64,000 nt of DNA from Aliirhizobium wenxiniae (GCF_014201355.1 NZ_JACHEG010000002.1:248001-312000); one strand, 5' to 3'; shown: positions 36,391 through 45,431, numbered from the stretch's first letter. Notes: a model not told the origin generated them from the sequence alone. Numbers and translations are program-made.

Positions 36391-37647
36391 TCAGTTGCCT
36401 GTCGGCCTTTCGGCGTCCGCGCCGTCCGGCTGGCCGTCAACAACCTCTTCCGCCGCGTTTGCTGCAGCAGCGGTGCCTGCCTTGCGCTCGGCCTCGATCC
36501 TGCGCCAGCGCTTGACGTTGGCATTATGCTCTTCGAGCGTCGGCGCAAAGACGTGACCGCCGGTGCCGTCGGCAACGAAATACAGATCCTTGGTGCGCCA
36601 CGGGTTAGCAACAGCTTCGAGTGCCGCACGGCCCGGATTGGAAATCGGAGTCGGTGGCAGCCCCTTGATCTTGTAAGTGTTGTACGGCGTCTCTTTCTGC
36701 AGGTCGGACCGGAAGATCGGGCGATCGGATGGTTTTCCATCACCGCCGAAGATGCCGTAGATGATCGTCGGATCGGACTGAAGGCGCATGCCTTTCTGCA
36801 GCCGGTTGAAGAAGACTGAGGCGACGTGAGCGCGCTCGTCATCCTTGCCGGTCTCGCGCTCGACTATCGAGGCCAGGACGACAAACTCTTCCTTCGTCTT
36901 GATCGGCAGGTCCGGGTCGCGGCGCTCCCAGATCTGGTCGATCAGCTTCTGCTGGGCAGCGTGCATCTGCGACAGGATTTCGGAACGGTTCGTCCCGCGG
37001 GAGAATTTGTAGGTATCCGGGCGAAGCGTGCCTTCCGCCGGCAGGTCGGCAGGAAGATTGCCTTCGAGGATTGTGTCCTCTCTCAGTCTCAGCGCCATCT
37101 GGCGGACGGTCAGGCCTTCCGGCATCGAGATCGAATAGAGGATTGACTTGCCGGATTCCAGAAGATCGGCGATCTCCTGCATCGTGGCATGGGCCTTGAT
37201 CTCATATTCGCCGGCCTTGAGGCTACGGCGATTTTCGGCCGAACCGGCGTAACCGAGATTGACCGAGGTAACGTAACGGAAGACCCGTGCATCCTCGATG
37301 ATCTCGTTGCGCTCAAGGCTTGTGGCGATCTCGGCAATGCCGGCGCCTTCGCGCACGACGAAATTGGTATTGGCTGCCAGAGGGCCAGGGCTGTGATAGC
37401 TGGACAGCGCGTAATAGAAGATCGCAGCGCCGGCGAGGCACACAAGCACGAGCATCGTCATCACGAAGTTGAAGAAGATGATGACCTGGCTGCGCGCCTT
37501 TTTCGAACGCCGCGGCGGATCCGGCACGCGTTCCGGCTTCAGGGCTTCGTTCGGTGATTTCGGAATGATCGGGCCGCGGCTGCTGCCGTTGTTGGCTGCA
37601 TTGCCACCGCTGGGCGGAAGCTCGCCACCATTATCGGAATTGCTCAA
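36391..37647 (-). CDS. mltG: Endolytic murein transglycosylase
   Basis: MltG cleaves nascent glycan strands at the inner membrane and sets their length. The 418-aa protein has a proline/asparagine-rich cytoplasmic N-terminus, one membrane helix (about 50-75, FFNFVMTMLVLVCLAGAAIF), a LysM-like segment and the YceG domain with catalytic Glu in ASIVERETGKDDERAHVASV and RLQSDPTIIYG. Start choice: AAAGGGGGG is followed at five bases by TTG (37647); in-frame GTGs at 37653 and 37665 abut or precede the ribosome site. It follows fabF in the fatty-acid operon. Confidence 0.93.
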   Translation of the reverse strand: MSNSDNGGELPPSGGNAANNGSSRGPIIPKSPNEALKPERVPDPPRRSKKARSQVIIFFNFVMTMLVLVCLAGAAIFYYALSSYHSPGPLAANTNFVVREGAGIAEIATSLERNEIIEDARVFRYVTSVNLGYAGSAENRRSLKAGEYEIKAHATMQEIADLLESGKSILYSISMPEGLTVRQMALRLREDTILEGNLPADLPAEGTLRPDTYKFSRGTNRSEILSQMHAAQQKLIDQIWERRDPDLPIKTKEEFVVLASIVERETGKDDERAHVASVFFNRLQKGMRLQSDPTIIYGIFGGDGKPSDRPIFRSDLQKETPYNTYKIKGLPPTPISNPGRAALEAVANPWRTKDLYFVADGTGGHVFAPTLEEHNANVKRWRRIEAERKAGTAAAANAAEEVVDGQPDGADAERPTGN

Positions 37648-37774
37648 CCGCACCCCCCTTTGCACTAATCGGAATCATTGCCCGCTGTTTGGCCAAGCAA
37701 TACGGCAAAAAGCAGGTTCAGAATATGATGTCGGCCAGACAGTAACGTCCAGCCGACGATGGAGGCGATCACAA

Positions 37775-39037
37775 TTACGCGTCGTAACGCTTCAGAACGA
37801 GCGACGCATTGGTGCCGCCGAAGCCGAAGGAGTTCGACAGCGCGACGTTGACGTCACGCTTGCGGGCCTGATGCGGCACGAGATCGATTGCAGTCTCAAC
37901 GTCCGGATTGTCGAGATTGAGTGTCGGCGGCACGATGTTGTCGCGGATCGCAAGCGTTGCGAAAATCGCTTCGACGGCACCGGCGGCACCAAGAAGATGG
38001 CCGATCGCCGACTTGGTCGACGACATGGAAACCTTCGAAGCCGCATTGCCGACCAGACGCTCGACTGCGCCGAGTTCGATCGTGTCGGCCATGGTCGAGG
38101 TACCATGGGCGTTGATGTAGTCGATGTCCGATGCAGACAGGCCGGCGCGCTTCAGCGCCATGGTCATGCAACGGAAAGCGCCATCGCCGTCTTCCGACGG
38201 TGCCGTGATGTGATAGGCATCGCCCGAAAGACCGTAGCCGACGACTTCGGCATAGATCTTGGCGCCGCGCGCCTTAGCGTGTTCGAGTTCTTCGAGAACA
38301 ACAACGCCTGCGCCCTCGCCCATGACGAAACCGTCGCGGTCGCGGTCATAAGGACGCGATGCCTTTTCCGGATTGTCGTTGTGCTGGGTCGACAGCGCCT
38401 TGCAGGCGGCAAAGCCGGCAAGACCGATGCGGCTGACTGGAGATTCAGCGCCGCCGGCGACCATGACGTCGGCATCGCCGAATATGATCAGCCTTGCGGC
38501 ATCGCCAATCGCGTGGGCACCGGTGGAACATGCGGTGACGACCGCGTGGTTCGGGCCGCGTAGCTTGTGCTTGATCGAAACCTGCCCGGAGACGAGGTTG
38601 ATCAGGCGGCCGGGAATGAAGAAGGGAGAGATACGGCGCGGTCCTTTGTCGCGCAGCGTATAACCCGCCTCGACAATACCTTCGAGACCGCCAATGCCCG
38701 AGCCGATCATCACGCCGGTCATGATCTGGTCTTCATCCGTCTGAGGATGCCAACCGGCATCTTCCAGCGCCATATCGGCGGCGGCCATGCCGTAAAGAAT
38801 GTAGGGATCGACCTTGCGCTGTTCTTTCGGCTCCATCCATTGATCGGCATTAAATGTGCCGTCGGAGCCATCGCCGACCGGAATCCGGCAAGCAATCTTA
38901 GCCGGCAGATCGTCAACTTCAAATTCGGTGACCAGTCTTGCACCGCTCTGGCCGGCGAGAATACGCTGCCAGGTAACTTCCGTTCCGCATCCAAGCGGTG
39001 ATACCATGCCGGTACCGGTGATAACGACACGCCTCAT
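37775..39037 (-). CDS. fabF: 3-oxoacyl-ACP synthase II
   Basis: FabF condenses malonyl-ACP with acyl-ACP in fatty acid elongation. The 420-aa protein shows MRRVVITGTGMVSPLGCG, the nucleophile AVVTACSTGAHAIGDA (Cys near 167), DYINAHGTSTMADTIEL and STKSAIGHLLGAAGAVEA with the two catalytic histidines and Lys. The start at 39037 matches the family; the frame extension to 39070 does not. It lies after acpP, with two hairpins in between. Confidence 0.97.
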   Translation of the reverse strand: MRRVVITGTGMVSPLGCGTEVTWQRILAGQSGARLVTEFEVDDLPAKIACRIPVGDGSDGTFNADQWMEPKEQRKVDPYILYGMAAADMALEDAGWHPQTDEDQIMTGVMIGSGIGGLEGIVEAGYTLRDKGPRRISPFFIPGRLINLVSGQVSIKHKLRGPNHAVVTACSTGAHAIGDAARLIIFGDADVMVAGGAESPVSRIGLAGFAACKALSTQHNDNPEKASRPYDRDRDGFVMGEGAGVVVLEELEHAKARGAKIYAEVVGYGLSGDAYHITAPSEDGDGAFRCMTMALKRAGLSASDIDYINAHGTSTMADTIELGAVERLVGNAASKVSMSSTKSAIGHLLGAAGAVEAIFATLAIRDNIVPPTLNLDNPDVETAIDLVPHQARKRDVNVALSNSFGFGGTNASLVLKRYDA

Positions 39038-39078
39038 CGCCAACAACCCACCCCGTATTTCATGATCCATTTGCTGAA

Positions 39079-39131
39079 ACGGCCCGAACTAGCGGGCCGT
39101 CATGTGAGATCGATGCCCGCGAAACGCGGGC
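39079..39131 (-). terminator. Two hairpins between acpP and fabF
   Basis: Reading the minus strand, GCCCGCG-TTT-CGCGGGC (39115-39131) is followed by ACGGCCCG-ctagtt-CGGGCCGT (39079-39100) and then TTTC. They probably lower read-through from the highly expressed acpP into fabF. Confidence 0.55.
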
Positions 39132-39154
39132 GATCGTCCCATATATGTCGTCGA

Positions 39155-39391
39155 TTAGGCCTGTGCCTTCTCGATAAACTTGACAGCGTCGCCGACGGTC
39201 AGGATCGAGTCAGCAGCGTCGTCCGGGATTTCAACGCCGAACTCTTCTTCGAACGCCATGACCAGTTCGACGGTGTCGAGCGAATCCGCACCCAGATCGT
39301 CGATGAAGCTTGCGCCTTCAACAACCTTGTCGGCATCAACGCCGAGATGATCAATAACAATTTTCTTAACGCGTTCTGCGATATCGCTCAT
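39155..39391 (-). CDS. acpP: Acyl carrier protein
   Basis: AcpP carries growing acyl chains on a phosphopantetheine. The 78-aa acidic protein has the attachment motif [20 protein letters not shown] (Ser near 37) and starts [28 protein letters not shown] precedes the ATG. A 286-base gap to fabG upstream probably holds its own promoter; no gene was found in that gap. Confidence 0.98.
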   Translation of the reverse strand: MSDIAERVKKIVIDHLGVDADKVVEGASFIDDLGADSLDTVELVMAFEEEFGVEIPDDAADSILTVGDAVKFIEKAQA

Positions 39392-39677
39392 GTCGGTTTC
39401 CTCGACCTTTATCTTTCACCGGATACCCATTGAGGCATCCTCGTCCTGTTAAACCTTCAACTGCACCTTATCGGGTGCCGATGCCGGCAAACCCCGCCAC
39501 CCCTTTTCCGGTTCCGTGCATCATTGCTCACGCAATATGACGACCTGAATTTCAGGGTGACTTTTCACAGTCATGGCCCGATTAACACGGTTTGACTGTT
39601 CCGAAAAGCCAGAATTTGTTCCCTCCCACAGCGCAGAACCCTTGTTCTCCACTGGTTTTACGAACAAAGCCCAGCAA

Positions 39678-40415
39678 TCAGATCATTGCCATGCCACCAT
39701 TGACGTGAAGCGTCTGGCCGGTGACGTAGCCTGCCTCGTCCGAAGCGAGATAAAGAACCGCCGCTGCGATGTCCGATCCGGCGCCCATGCGCTTCATCGG
39801 GATCGCGCCCATGATGGCTTCCTTCTGCTTGTCGTTCAGCTTGCCGGTCATGGCGCTTTCGATGAAGCCCGGAGCCACGCAGTTGACCGTCACGTTACGG
39901 GTGGCAATTTCCTGGGCGAGCGACTTGGAGAAGCCGATCATGCCGGCCTTCGACGCACAGTAGTTGGTCTGGCCAGGATTGCCGGTAACGCCGACGATCG
40001 AGGTGATGTTGATGATGCGGCCGTGGCGGCGACGCATCATCGGATGGGTCAGCTCTCGCGTCAGGCGGAAAACCGAAGTCAGGTTGACTTCCAGAACCGC
40101 ATCCCAGTCCTCGTCCGACATACGCACGAACAGGCCGTCCTTCGTGATGCCGGCATTGTTGACGAGAATATCGACGCCGCCGAGTTCTGCTTCCGCCTTC
40201 TCACCGAGCGCCTTGACTTCGGCGCGGTCCGAAAGGTTTGCCGGGAAGATATGGACGCGTTCGCCTAGTTCTGCAGCCAGCGCTTCGAGCTTTTCGACGC
40301 GGGTGCCGTGCAGGCCGACGATTGCACCCTGCTTGTGGAGAAGGCGGGCGATCTCTTCGCCGAGGCCACCGGTAGCTCCGGTAACGAGAGCCTTACGGCC
40401 GGTCAGATCAAACAT
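39678..40415 (-). CDS. fabG: 3-oxoacyl-ACP reductase
   Basis: FabG is the NADPH-dependent reductase of the elongation cycle. The 245-aa SDR protein shows the cofactor motif KALVTGATGGLGEEIARLL, ILVNNAGITKDGLFVRM, catalytic Ser/Tyr/Lys region INITSIVGVTGNPGQTNYCA followed by SKAG, and ends HVNGGMAMI, the classical FabG terminus. It is 16 bases downstream of fabD. Confidence 0.97.
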   Translation of the reverse strand: MFDLTGRKALVTGATGGLGEEIARLLHKQGAIVGLHGTRVEKLEALAAELGERVHIFPANLSDRAEVKALGEKAEAELGGVDILVNNAGITKDGLFVRMSDEDWDAVLEVNLTSVFRLTRELTHPMMRRRHGRIINITSIVGVTGNPGQTNYCASKAGMIGFSKSLAQEIATRNVTVNCVAPGFIESAMTGKLNDKQKEAIMGAIPMKRMGAGSDIAAAVLYLASDEAGYVTGQTLHVNGGMAMI

Positions 40416-40431
40416 CTTTAAATCCTTTTCT

Positions 40432-41388
40432 TCAGCCGAGAATGGCAGCGATTGCCGCGTCGATATCGGCCGGGGTGTTGACGGCTATGCCAGAGATATT
40501 CTTGTCGATGCGGCGGGCAAGACCCGTCAGCACCTTGCCGGAGCCGATTTCATAAAGCGTGGTCACGCCGTTCTGACCGAACCACTCGACAGTTTCGCGC
40601 CAGCGGACCTGGCCGGTAACCTGGGTGACCAGCAGCTGGGCGATTTCCTCTGCGTCGGAAACAGGAGCGGCGCGCACATTGGCAACGACCGGCACGACCG
40701 GGCTCTTCTTCTCGACCTTGGCGAGCGCGTGACGCATGGCGTCGGCGGCAGGCGCCATCAGATCGGAATGGAAGGGAGCGGAGACCGCGAGCAGGATGGC
40801 GCGCTTGGCGCCCTTTTCGGTCGCAAGCGCTGCTGCCTTTTCGACAGCCGCCTTGGAGCCCGAGATGACGAGCTGTCCACCGCCGTTGTCGTTGGCGATC
40901 TGGCAGACGCCTTCAGCCTTCGCTTCGGCGCAGATTGCGTCGACATCGGAGTGTTCGAGGCCGATGATCGCAGCCATCGCCCCCTGCCCGACCGGAACGG
41001 CCGACTGCATGGCATCACCGCGGATGCGCAGAAGCTTCGCCGTATCCGACAGCGAGAAGGTGCCAGCGGCACAGAGCGCCGAATATTCACCGAGCGAATG
41101 ACCGGCGACATAAGCGACCTTGTCGGCCAGTACGAGACCACGCGCTTCGAGAACCCGCATCGTAGCGATCGAAACAGCCATCAGCGCCGGCTGGGCGTTT
41201 GCCGTCAGCGTTAGCGTCTCTTCCGGGCCATTCCACATGATGTCGGAGAGTTTCTGGCCAAGCGCCTCGTCGACTTCCTCGAAGACCGCGCGGGCTTCCG
41301 GATAGGCTTCCGCGAGATCCTTGCCCATGCCGACGGCCTGGCTGCCCTGACCGGGGAACGTGAATGCAATGCTAGATGAATTGCTCAT
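40432..41388 (-). CDS. fabD: Malonyl-CoA:ACP transacylase
   Basis: FabD loads malonyl groups onto ACP. The 318-aa protein starts with the FTFPGQGSQAVGMGKDL motif and has nucleophile GHSLGEYSALCA (Ser near 92), then VSAPFHSDLMAPAADAM with the catalytic His. It is the first gene of fabD-fabG-acpP-fabF on the minus strand. Confidence 0.97.
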   Translation of the reverse strand: MSNSSSIAFTFPGQGSQAVGMGKDLAEAYPEARAVFEEVDEALGQKLSDIMWNGPEETLTLTANAQPALMAVSIATMRVLEARGLVLADKVAYVAGHSLGEYSALCAAGTFSLSDTAKLLRIRGDAMQSAVPVGQGAMAAIIGLEHSDVDAICAEAKAEGVCQIANDNGGGQLVISGSKAAVEKAAALATEKGAKRAILLAVSAPFHSDLMAPAADAMRHALAKVEKKSPVVPVVANVRAAPVSDAEEIAQLLVTQVTGQVRWRETVEWFGQNGVTTLYEIGSGKVLTGLARRIDKNISGIAVNTPADIDAAIAAILG

Positions 41389-41656
41389 TGGGGGACGATC
41401 CTTCCCTTATGTTTTGCCTCTCCATTCACATTTGAACCTTGAGAGTCAAGGGCGACGCCCTGCGGCGGCCCTACCATTCCAAAGCAAATCGGCCCGGAGC
41501 GGTGGTTTGTCGAAGCCGTTTGAAGCGAAATCGCGACCGGGCAGACAAGTTGATCGCGTGATGCCCTTGCGATTCATCAACCGGGCGCTAAAGTCCCCCG
41601 CCTTGCCTTTCCTCCTCGGCCCCTCCCTCCCGGCCTCCTCATCCAGGACTGCATTG

Positions 41657-42700
41657 ATGAAATATAACAAACTCGGCCGCACAGACTTTTCCGTGTCCGA
41701 AATCTGCCTCGGCACCATGACCTGGGGCACCCAGAACACCGAAGCCGAAGCACATGCCCAGATGGATTATGCCGTCGAACACGGCGTCAACTTTTTCGAT
41801 ACGGCTGAACTTTACCCGACAACGCCTGTCAGCGCCGAAACCTATGGCCGCACCGAACAGTATATCGGCACATGGCTGAAGAAGAGCGGCAAGCGCGACG
41901 ATATCGTGCTCGCCACCAAGATCGCCGGCGCCGGCCGTCCGCATATCCGTGAGGGCCGCCCGATCGAGGCTGCCACCATTCGCGAGGCGGTCGATGCCAG
42001 CCTCAAGCGCCTGCAGACAGACCATATCGATCTCTACCAGATCCACTGGCCGAACCGCAGCCACTATCATTTCCGCAATTCCTGGGATTTCGATGCGACG
42101 ACGCAGGACCGCGAAAAGTCCGTCGCCGACATCCTGGAAAAGCTGCAGACACTGGACGACCTTGTGAAGGCCGGCAAAATCCGCGCCATCGGCCTTTCCA
42201 ACGAGACTGCGTGGGGTACGATGCAATATCTGCGCCTGGCGGAAGAAAAGGCACTGCCGCGCGTCGCTTCGATCCAGAACGAATATAATCTGCTTTATCG
42301 CACCTTCGATCTCGACCTTGCGGAAGTCGCGCATCACGGGGATGTCGGCCTGATGGCATATTCGCCGCTCGCTGCCGGGCTTCTGACCGGCAAATACCTG
42401 AACGGCGCCCGTCCGGAAGGTTCACGCGCGACGATCAACAAGGATCTCGGCGGACGCCTGCAGCCCAAGCAGGAACCGGCAGTGAAATCCTATCTCGAAG
42501 TCGCCGCAAAACACGGAATCGATCCGGCGCAGATGGCACTCGCTTTCTGCCTCAAGCGTCCGTTCATGGCTTCCGTCATCATCGGCGCCACATCGATGGA
42601 ACAGTTGAAGGCCGATATCGGCGCCGCCGACATCACGCTTTCCGACGAGGCAACGGCCGATATCGCCGAAGTTCACCGGCACTACCCGATGCCTATCTGA
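41657..42700 (+). CDS. Aldo/keto reductase, Tas-like
   Basis: This 347-aa NADPH-dependent oxidoreductase has the Tas/YajO-type start MKYNKLGRTDFSVSEICLGT, MTWGTQ, the catalytic Asp/Tyr region FFDTAELYPTTPVS, the Lys in VLATKIAG, and HWPNRSHYHF carrying the His. C-terminal NADP-binding residues are in ASVIIGATSMEQLKADIGA. The substrate is unknown. The ATG at 41657 follows an intergenic stretch; the longer frame from 41360 overlaps fabD's start region. A strong terminator follows. Confidence 0.92.
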   Translation: MKYNKLGRTDFSVSEICLGTMTWGTQNTEAEAHAQMDYAVEHGVNFFDTAELYPTTPVSAETYGRTEQYIGTWLKKSGKRDDIVLATKIAGAGRPHIREGRPIEAATIREAVDASLKRLQTDHIDLYQIHWPNRSHYHFRNSWDFDATTQDREKSVADILEKLQTLDDLVKAGKIRAIGLSNETAWGTMQYLRLAEEKALPRVASIQNEYNLLYRTFDLDLAEVAHHGDVGLMAYSPLAAGLLTGKYLNGARPEGSRATINKDLGGRLQPKQEPAVKSYLEVAAKHGIDPAQMALAFCLKRPFMASVIIGATSMEQLKADIGAADITLSDEATADIAEVHRHYPMPI

Positions 42701-42716
42701 GTATCGCCAATCGATG

Positions 42717-42750
42717 AAACGCCCCGGCTCGGTCCGGGGCGTTTCTCTTT
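42717..42750 (+). terminator. Terminator after the aldo/keto reductase
   Basis: AAACGCCCCGG and CCGGGGCGTTT form an 11-bp stem with a six-base loop, followed by CTCTTT. Confidence 0.85.
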
Positions 42751-42766
42751 GCAATTCGCCCGGACC

Positions 42767-43051
42767 TCAGGCGACCAGCGCTGGTGCGACGAATTCACCC
42801 GAGGACTGAAGGAAGCTGATGGAAGGTGCGAAAAAATACTCCCCGCCCATCAACGTAACGCTCTGCTGGAAATCGAATGTGGCAACATTCGGCGGCACCC
42901 GCCATTCGTCCGGCCATTTATTCTGCTCGTCTGTCGGAGCGTTAGGTGATTGCCCGATGACGACATCGATACCGACATTCTCTTCCGGAAAGCCAGGATT
43001 GTTGGCCCAGGCGCTCTGGGTGAACTCGAACTGCTCGTTGATATCAGCCAT
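42767..43051 (-). pseudogene. DyP-type peroxidase, C-terminal piece in a shifted frame
   Basis: This 94-codon frame (MADINEQFEFTQSAWANNPG ...) has the sequence expected for the end of DyP peroxidases, where a block like NIERQFEFIQ-x-W-NNP follows directly after GLLFM. It begins with an ATG eight bases inside the upstream DyP frame and in a different reading frame. Deleting one base near 43053-43056 would give a continuous protein (MAYYMADINEQF). Either the gene is frameshifted (pseudogene or sequencing error), the two pieces are made by coupled translation, or a ribosomal slip at CTTATAT joins them. Confidence 0.75.
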
Positions 43052-44285
43052 ATAAGTAAGCCATGAAGAGCAGGCCGACACCGCCGGTAGGCCGGTCATC
43101 TTCGGCAAAGTCGGCGCCTTCCGGTCGCGGCGCGCGCTCGCCATAGGTTATGCCGCGTCGCGCCATGATGCGTGAACGGACGAAATTGCTGCCCGGCGTG
43201 CGCGGGTTGGTCTTTCGGATATGGGCCCGGAAGGGACACTTCGGACCATTTGTCCCCTCGTAATCGAAATCATTGGTCGGAGCGACACCAACCACCGGCC
43301 TGTCGGACAGGACGACAGGCGTCCCGTCTTCGAAGCGCCCGACCACGAGCGCGCCTGCACGCTCTCTAGCGTCATCGGCCAGGCCAAGCCTATCGGCCAG
43401 TTCCTCCTCCTGCTCCTTGAATTTCTTCACATTCTGCTCCAGCTTGCGGTAAACGAAATAGCTGCCACAGGAGAATGTCGTCGGATTGCCGGGATCAGGC
43501 ACGATGAACTGCGACGGTTTGAATTCTTCAATCCAGGCACCCACGCGTTTCGGCTTGCCGTCATCGTCGAGAAAATCCTCTGCCAAAAACAGCGGCTGGC
43601 TGCGCCCATCAACATAGCCGAAATGCTCAATTCCCTCCCCCTTTTCATCTCCGCCCGGCTGTATTCGCCGCTGCGCCAGTCCAATGTCCCTCCCGAGAAC
43701 AGTGGCGCCTCGCGTCATGAAAACCTCGTTCAGGTTTTCCGCGTACAGATCGACGAGAGCCGCGTCATCATCTGCAATCAGCACCATCGCATCCGGAGCG
43801 CTATTGGCTGGATCCCATGCCTGGCCGGTTTCCCAATCCTGGCTATCCGGGTCATTGATCGACGGAAACGGACCGGAGATGGTCGAAAACGTCATCGCGT
43901 CGAGTCTTCCCCTCACCCTCATGCCGGCGCGAAAGGCATGGTCGCCGGGAATATTGCTGCCGGAAATTCCGAGCTTGGCATATCCCGCAGCGCTCAGCAT
44001 CACGCAGACCACAGCCCCGCCGCTCACTTTGGCCACACCGAATGCCTCCGCTTCGCGCAACTGCTCCAGCGCCGATGTGGTAACGAAGGAGAGATCTCGC
44101 AAAAGCCCCGAGACCTGCATTGGCGCCATGCCGTCGAAACTTAAAAATATATTCTGCGTATGGTCGCGCCCATGTCCCTTGAGAATATTTGCCTGAAGAT
44201 CGGATAACAGCGACAGAAGATCTCCGTCCGTCGTCCAGCCTTTCCACTTTATCGGGTTGTCCAGAAGTGCCTGCAAGTTAGTCAT
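43044..44285 (-). CDS. DyP-type haem peroxidase, main part (truncated by a frame change)
   Basis: DyP peroxidases use haem and H2O2 to oxidise dyes, lignin-like phenolics or other substrates. The 413-aa frame has the family core: FGYVDGRSQP (G-x2-D-G with catalytic Asp, about residue 200), FIVPDPGNPTTFSCGSYFVY, and CPFRAHIRKTNPRTPGSNFV carrying the proximal His (about 353), plus RIMARRGITYG. It then stops abruptly after GVGLLFMAYLYG, while the expected last helix and strand continue in another frame downstream (42767-43051). No signal peptide is visible. An 18-bp perfect-arm palindrome lies 25 bases upstream of the ATG and may be its operator. Confidence 0.85.
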   Translation of the reverse strand: MTNLQALLDNPIKWKGWTTDGDLLSLLSDLQANILKGHGRDHTQNIFLSFDGMAPMQVSGLLRDLSFVTTSALEQLREAEAFGVAKVSGGAVVCVMLSAAGYAKLGISGSNIPGDHAFRAGMRVRGRLDAMTFSTISGPFPSINDPDSQDWETGQAWDPANSAPDAMVLIADDDAALVDLYAENLNEVFMTRGATVLGRDIGLAQRRIQPGGDEKGEGIEHFGYVDGRSQPLFLAEDFLDDDGKPKRVGAWIEEFKPSQFIVPDPGNPTTFSCGSYFVYRKLEQNVKKFKEQEEELADRLGLADDARERAGALVVGRFEDGTPVVLSDRPVVGVAPTNDFDYEGTNGPKCPFRAHIRKTNPRTPGSNFVRSRIMARRGITYGERAPRPEGADFAEDDRPTGGVGLLFMAYLYG

Positions 44286-44309
44286 GTCCCCAACTCCCTC
44301 AGCAAAACA

Positions 44310-44327
44310 GGTCAAATAATTTTGACC
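44310..44327. promoter_or_regulatory. Palindromic operator candidate between the DyP gene and rpsF
   Basis: GGTCAAATAATTTTGACC has perfect seven-base arms around TAAT. It is 25 bases upstream of the DyP start on the minus strand and covers the -35 element of the presumed plus-strand rpsF promoter, so a bound regulator could affect both. Confidence 0.55.
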
Positions 44328-44351
44328 AATAACTTAAATACAACCTATGCG
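44322..44351 (+). promoter_or_regulatory. rpsF: Putative sigma-70 promoter of the rpsF operon
   Basis: TTGACC (44322-44327) and TATGCG (44346-44351) are separated by 18 bases. Use of this promoter would give rpsF an untranslated leader of about 290 bases. Confidence 0.4.
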
Positions 44352-44468
44352 TTATTTCTGTCAAAGGAACTATTACCGCGAGCTTGAATTCAACAGCTCT
44401 TGCCTTTCCCGCAAAAATCCGTATAAGCCGCCCTGTTCGAAACACCCGGTCTTCTGGCTGGTGGCTGT

Positions 44469-44525
44469 ACGGAGGGCAGGTTCGCTCAGGTGAACCTCAG
44501 GGACGAAAGCGTTCCGGCCTCCCGT
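44469..44525 (+). ncRNA. Structured 5' leader of rpsF (three-way junction)
   Basis: Outer stem ACGGAGG (44469-44475) with CCTCCCGT (44518-44525, one bulge) encloses two hairpins: AGGTTC/GAACCT (44478-44497) and GGGACG/CGTTCC with a GU pair (44500-44515). Such a folded leader before rpsF could bind the S6:S18 dimer for feedback control, known in other bacteria, but I cannot confirm the specific S6:S18 motif. No gene was seen in 44286-44651. Confidence 0.45.
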
Positions 44526-44651
44526 GTCTCCGCTCTCGACCGTCTCGAAACAACAACTTTTCTTGCCGGCCTTTTGGTCATCAGGAGCAGTCGTTGAGGC
44601 TTAGCCGCCGAAACCGGGTGCAAAACAACCGCAAGAAAAGGCAAAGCTTAC

Positions 44652-45116
44652 ATGGCTCTTTACGAACACGTATTCCTTGCCCGGCAGGATATGTCCGCTC
44701 AGCAGGTTGATGCCCTCGTCGAACAGTACAAGGGTGTCATCGAAGCTAACGGCGGCAAGGTCGGGCGCGTCGAAAACTGGGGCCTCAAGTCCCTGACGTA
44801 CCGCATGAAGAAGAACCGCAAGGCTCACTACGCTCTGATGGACATCGATGCTCCGGCTGCTGCCGTGCACGAAATGGAACGTCAGATGCGCATCAACGAA
44901 GACGTTCTTCGCTACATGACGCTTGCTGTCGAGAAGCACGAAGACGGTCCGTCTGCAATGATGCAGAAGCGCGACCGTGACGACCGTCCGCGTGACGATC
45001 GTGGCCCGCGCCGTGACTTCGGCGACCGTGGCCCGCGCCGCGAATTCGGCGATCGTCCTCCGCGTGAAGGCGGCTTCGAGCGCGCACCGCGCCCGTCCGC
45101 TCCGCGCGAATCCTAA
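44652..45116 (+). CDS. rpsF: 30S ribosomal protein S6
   Basis: S6 binds with S18 to the platform of the 30S subunit. The 154-aa protein starts [20 protein letters not shown] and has [20 protein letters not shown] and [17 protein letters not shown]. The last 45 residues are a repetitive arginine/aspartate/glycine-rich tail ([20 protein letters not shown]), longer than the roughly 100-130 aa of many bacterial S6 and typical of alphaproteobacteria. It is the first gene of rpsF-rpsR-DUF2232-rplI. Confidence 0.97.
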   Translation: MALYEHVFLARQDMSAQQVDALVEQYKGVIEANGGKVGRVENWGLKSLTYRMKKNRKAHYALMDIDAPAAAVHEMERQMRINEDVLRYMTLAVEKHEDGPSAMMQKRDRDDRPRDDRGPRRDFGDRGPRREFGDRPPREGGFERAPRPSAPRES

Positions 45117-45140
45117 TTCTGGGTCTAAGGAGAAAACACA

Positions 45141-45389
45141 ATGGCTGACGTATCCTCGTCCCCGGCACGCCGTCCTTTCCATCGTCGTCGCAAGACCTGC
45201 CCCTTCTCGGGCGCAAACGCACCGAAGATCGACTACAAGGACGTTCGTCTCCTGCAGCGCTACATTTCCGAGCGCGGCAAGATCGTTCCTTCGCGTATCA
45301 CCGCAGTTTCCCAGAAGAAGCAGCGCGAACTGGCCCAGGCCATCAAGCGCGCCCGTTTCCTCGGCCTGCTGCCGTACGTCGTATCGTAA
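45141..45389 (+). CDS. rpsR: 30S ribosomal protein S18
   Basis: S18 is the S6 partner on the 30S platform. The 82-aa protein shows [40 protein letters not shown] and [20 protein letters not shown] followed by [23 protein letters not shown] precedes the ATG. Length and motif match family norms. The two tRNA-arm-like hairpins follow immediately after its stop. Confidence 0.98.
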   Translation: MADVSSSPARRPFHRRRKTCPFSGANAPKIDYKDVRLLQRYISERGKIVPSRITAVSQKKQRELAQAIKRARFLGLLPYVVS

Positions 45390-45397
45390 TTCTGCAT

Positions 45398-45426
45398 AGA
45401 GCAACTGCTTAGAAGGCAGATGCTCT
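45398..45426. other. Hairpin resembling a tRNA-Arg(UCU) anticodon arm on the minus strand
   Basis: AGAGCAACTGC pairs with GCAGATGCTCT (one A-A mismatch). On the minus strand it reads AGAGCA, TCTGC, loop CTTCTAA, GCAGT: the 3' D-stem, base 26 and an anticodon arm with anticodon UCU. No T arm or acceptor stem is present, so it is not a working tRNA. Confidence 0.5.
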
Positions 45427-45431
45427 AAGTG

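Noticed and set aside
43221..44144. Plus-strand frame opposite the DyP gene
   Set aside because: No ribosome site or known motif; shadow of the DyP reading frame.
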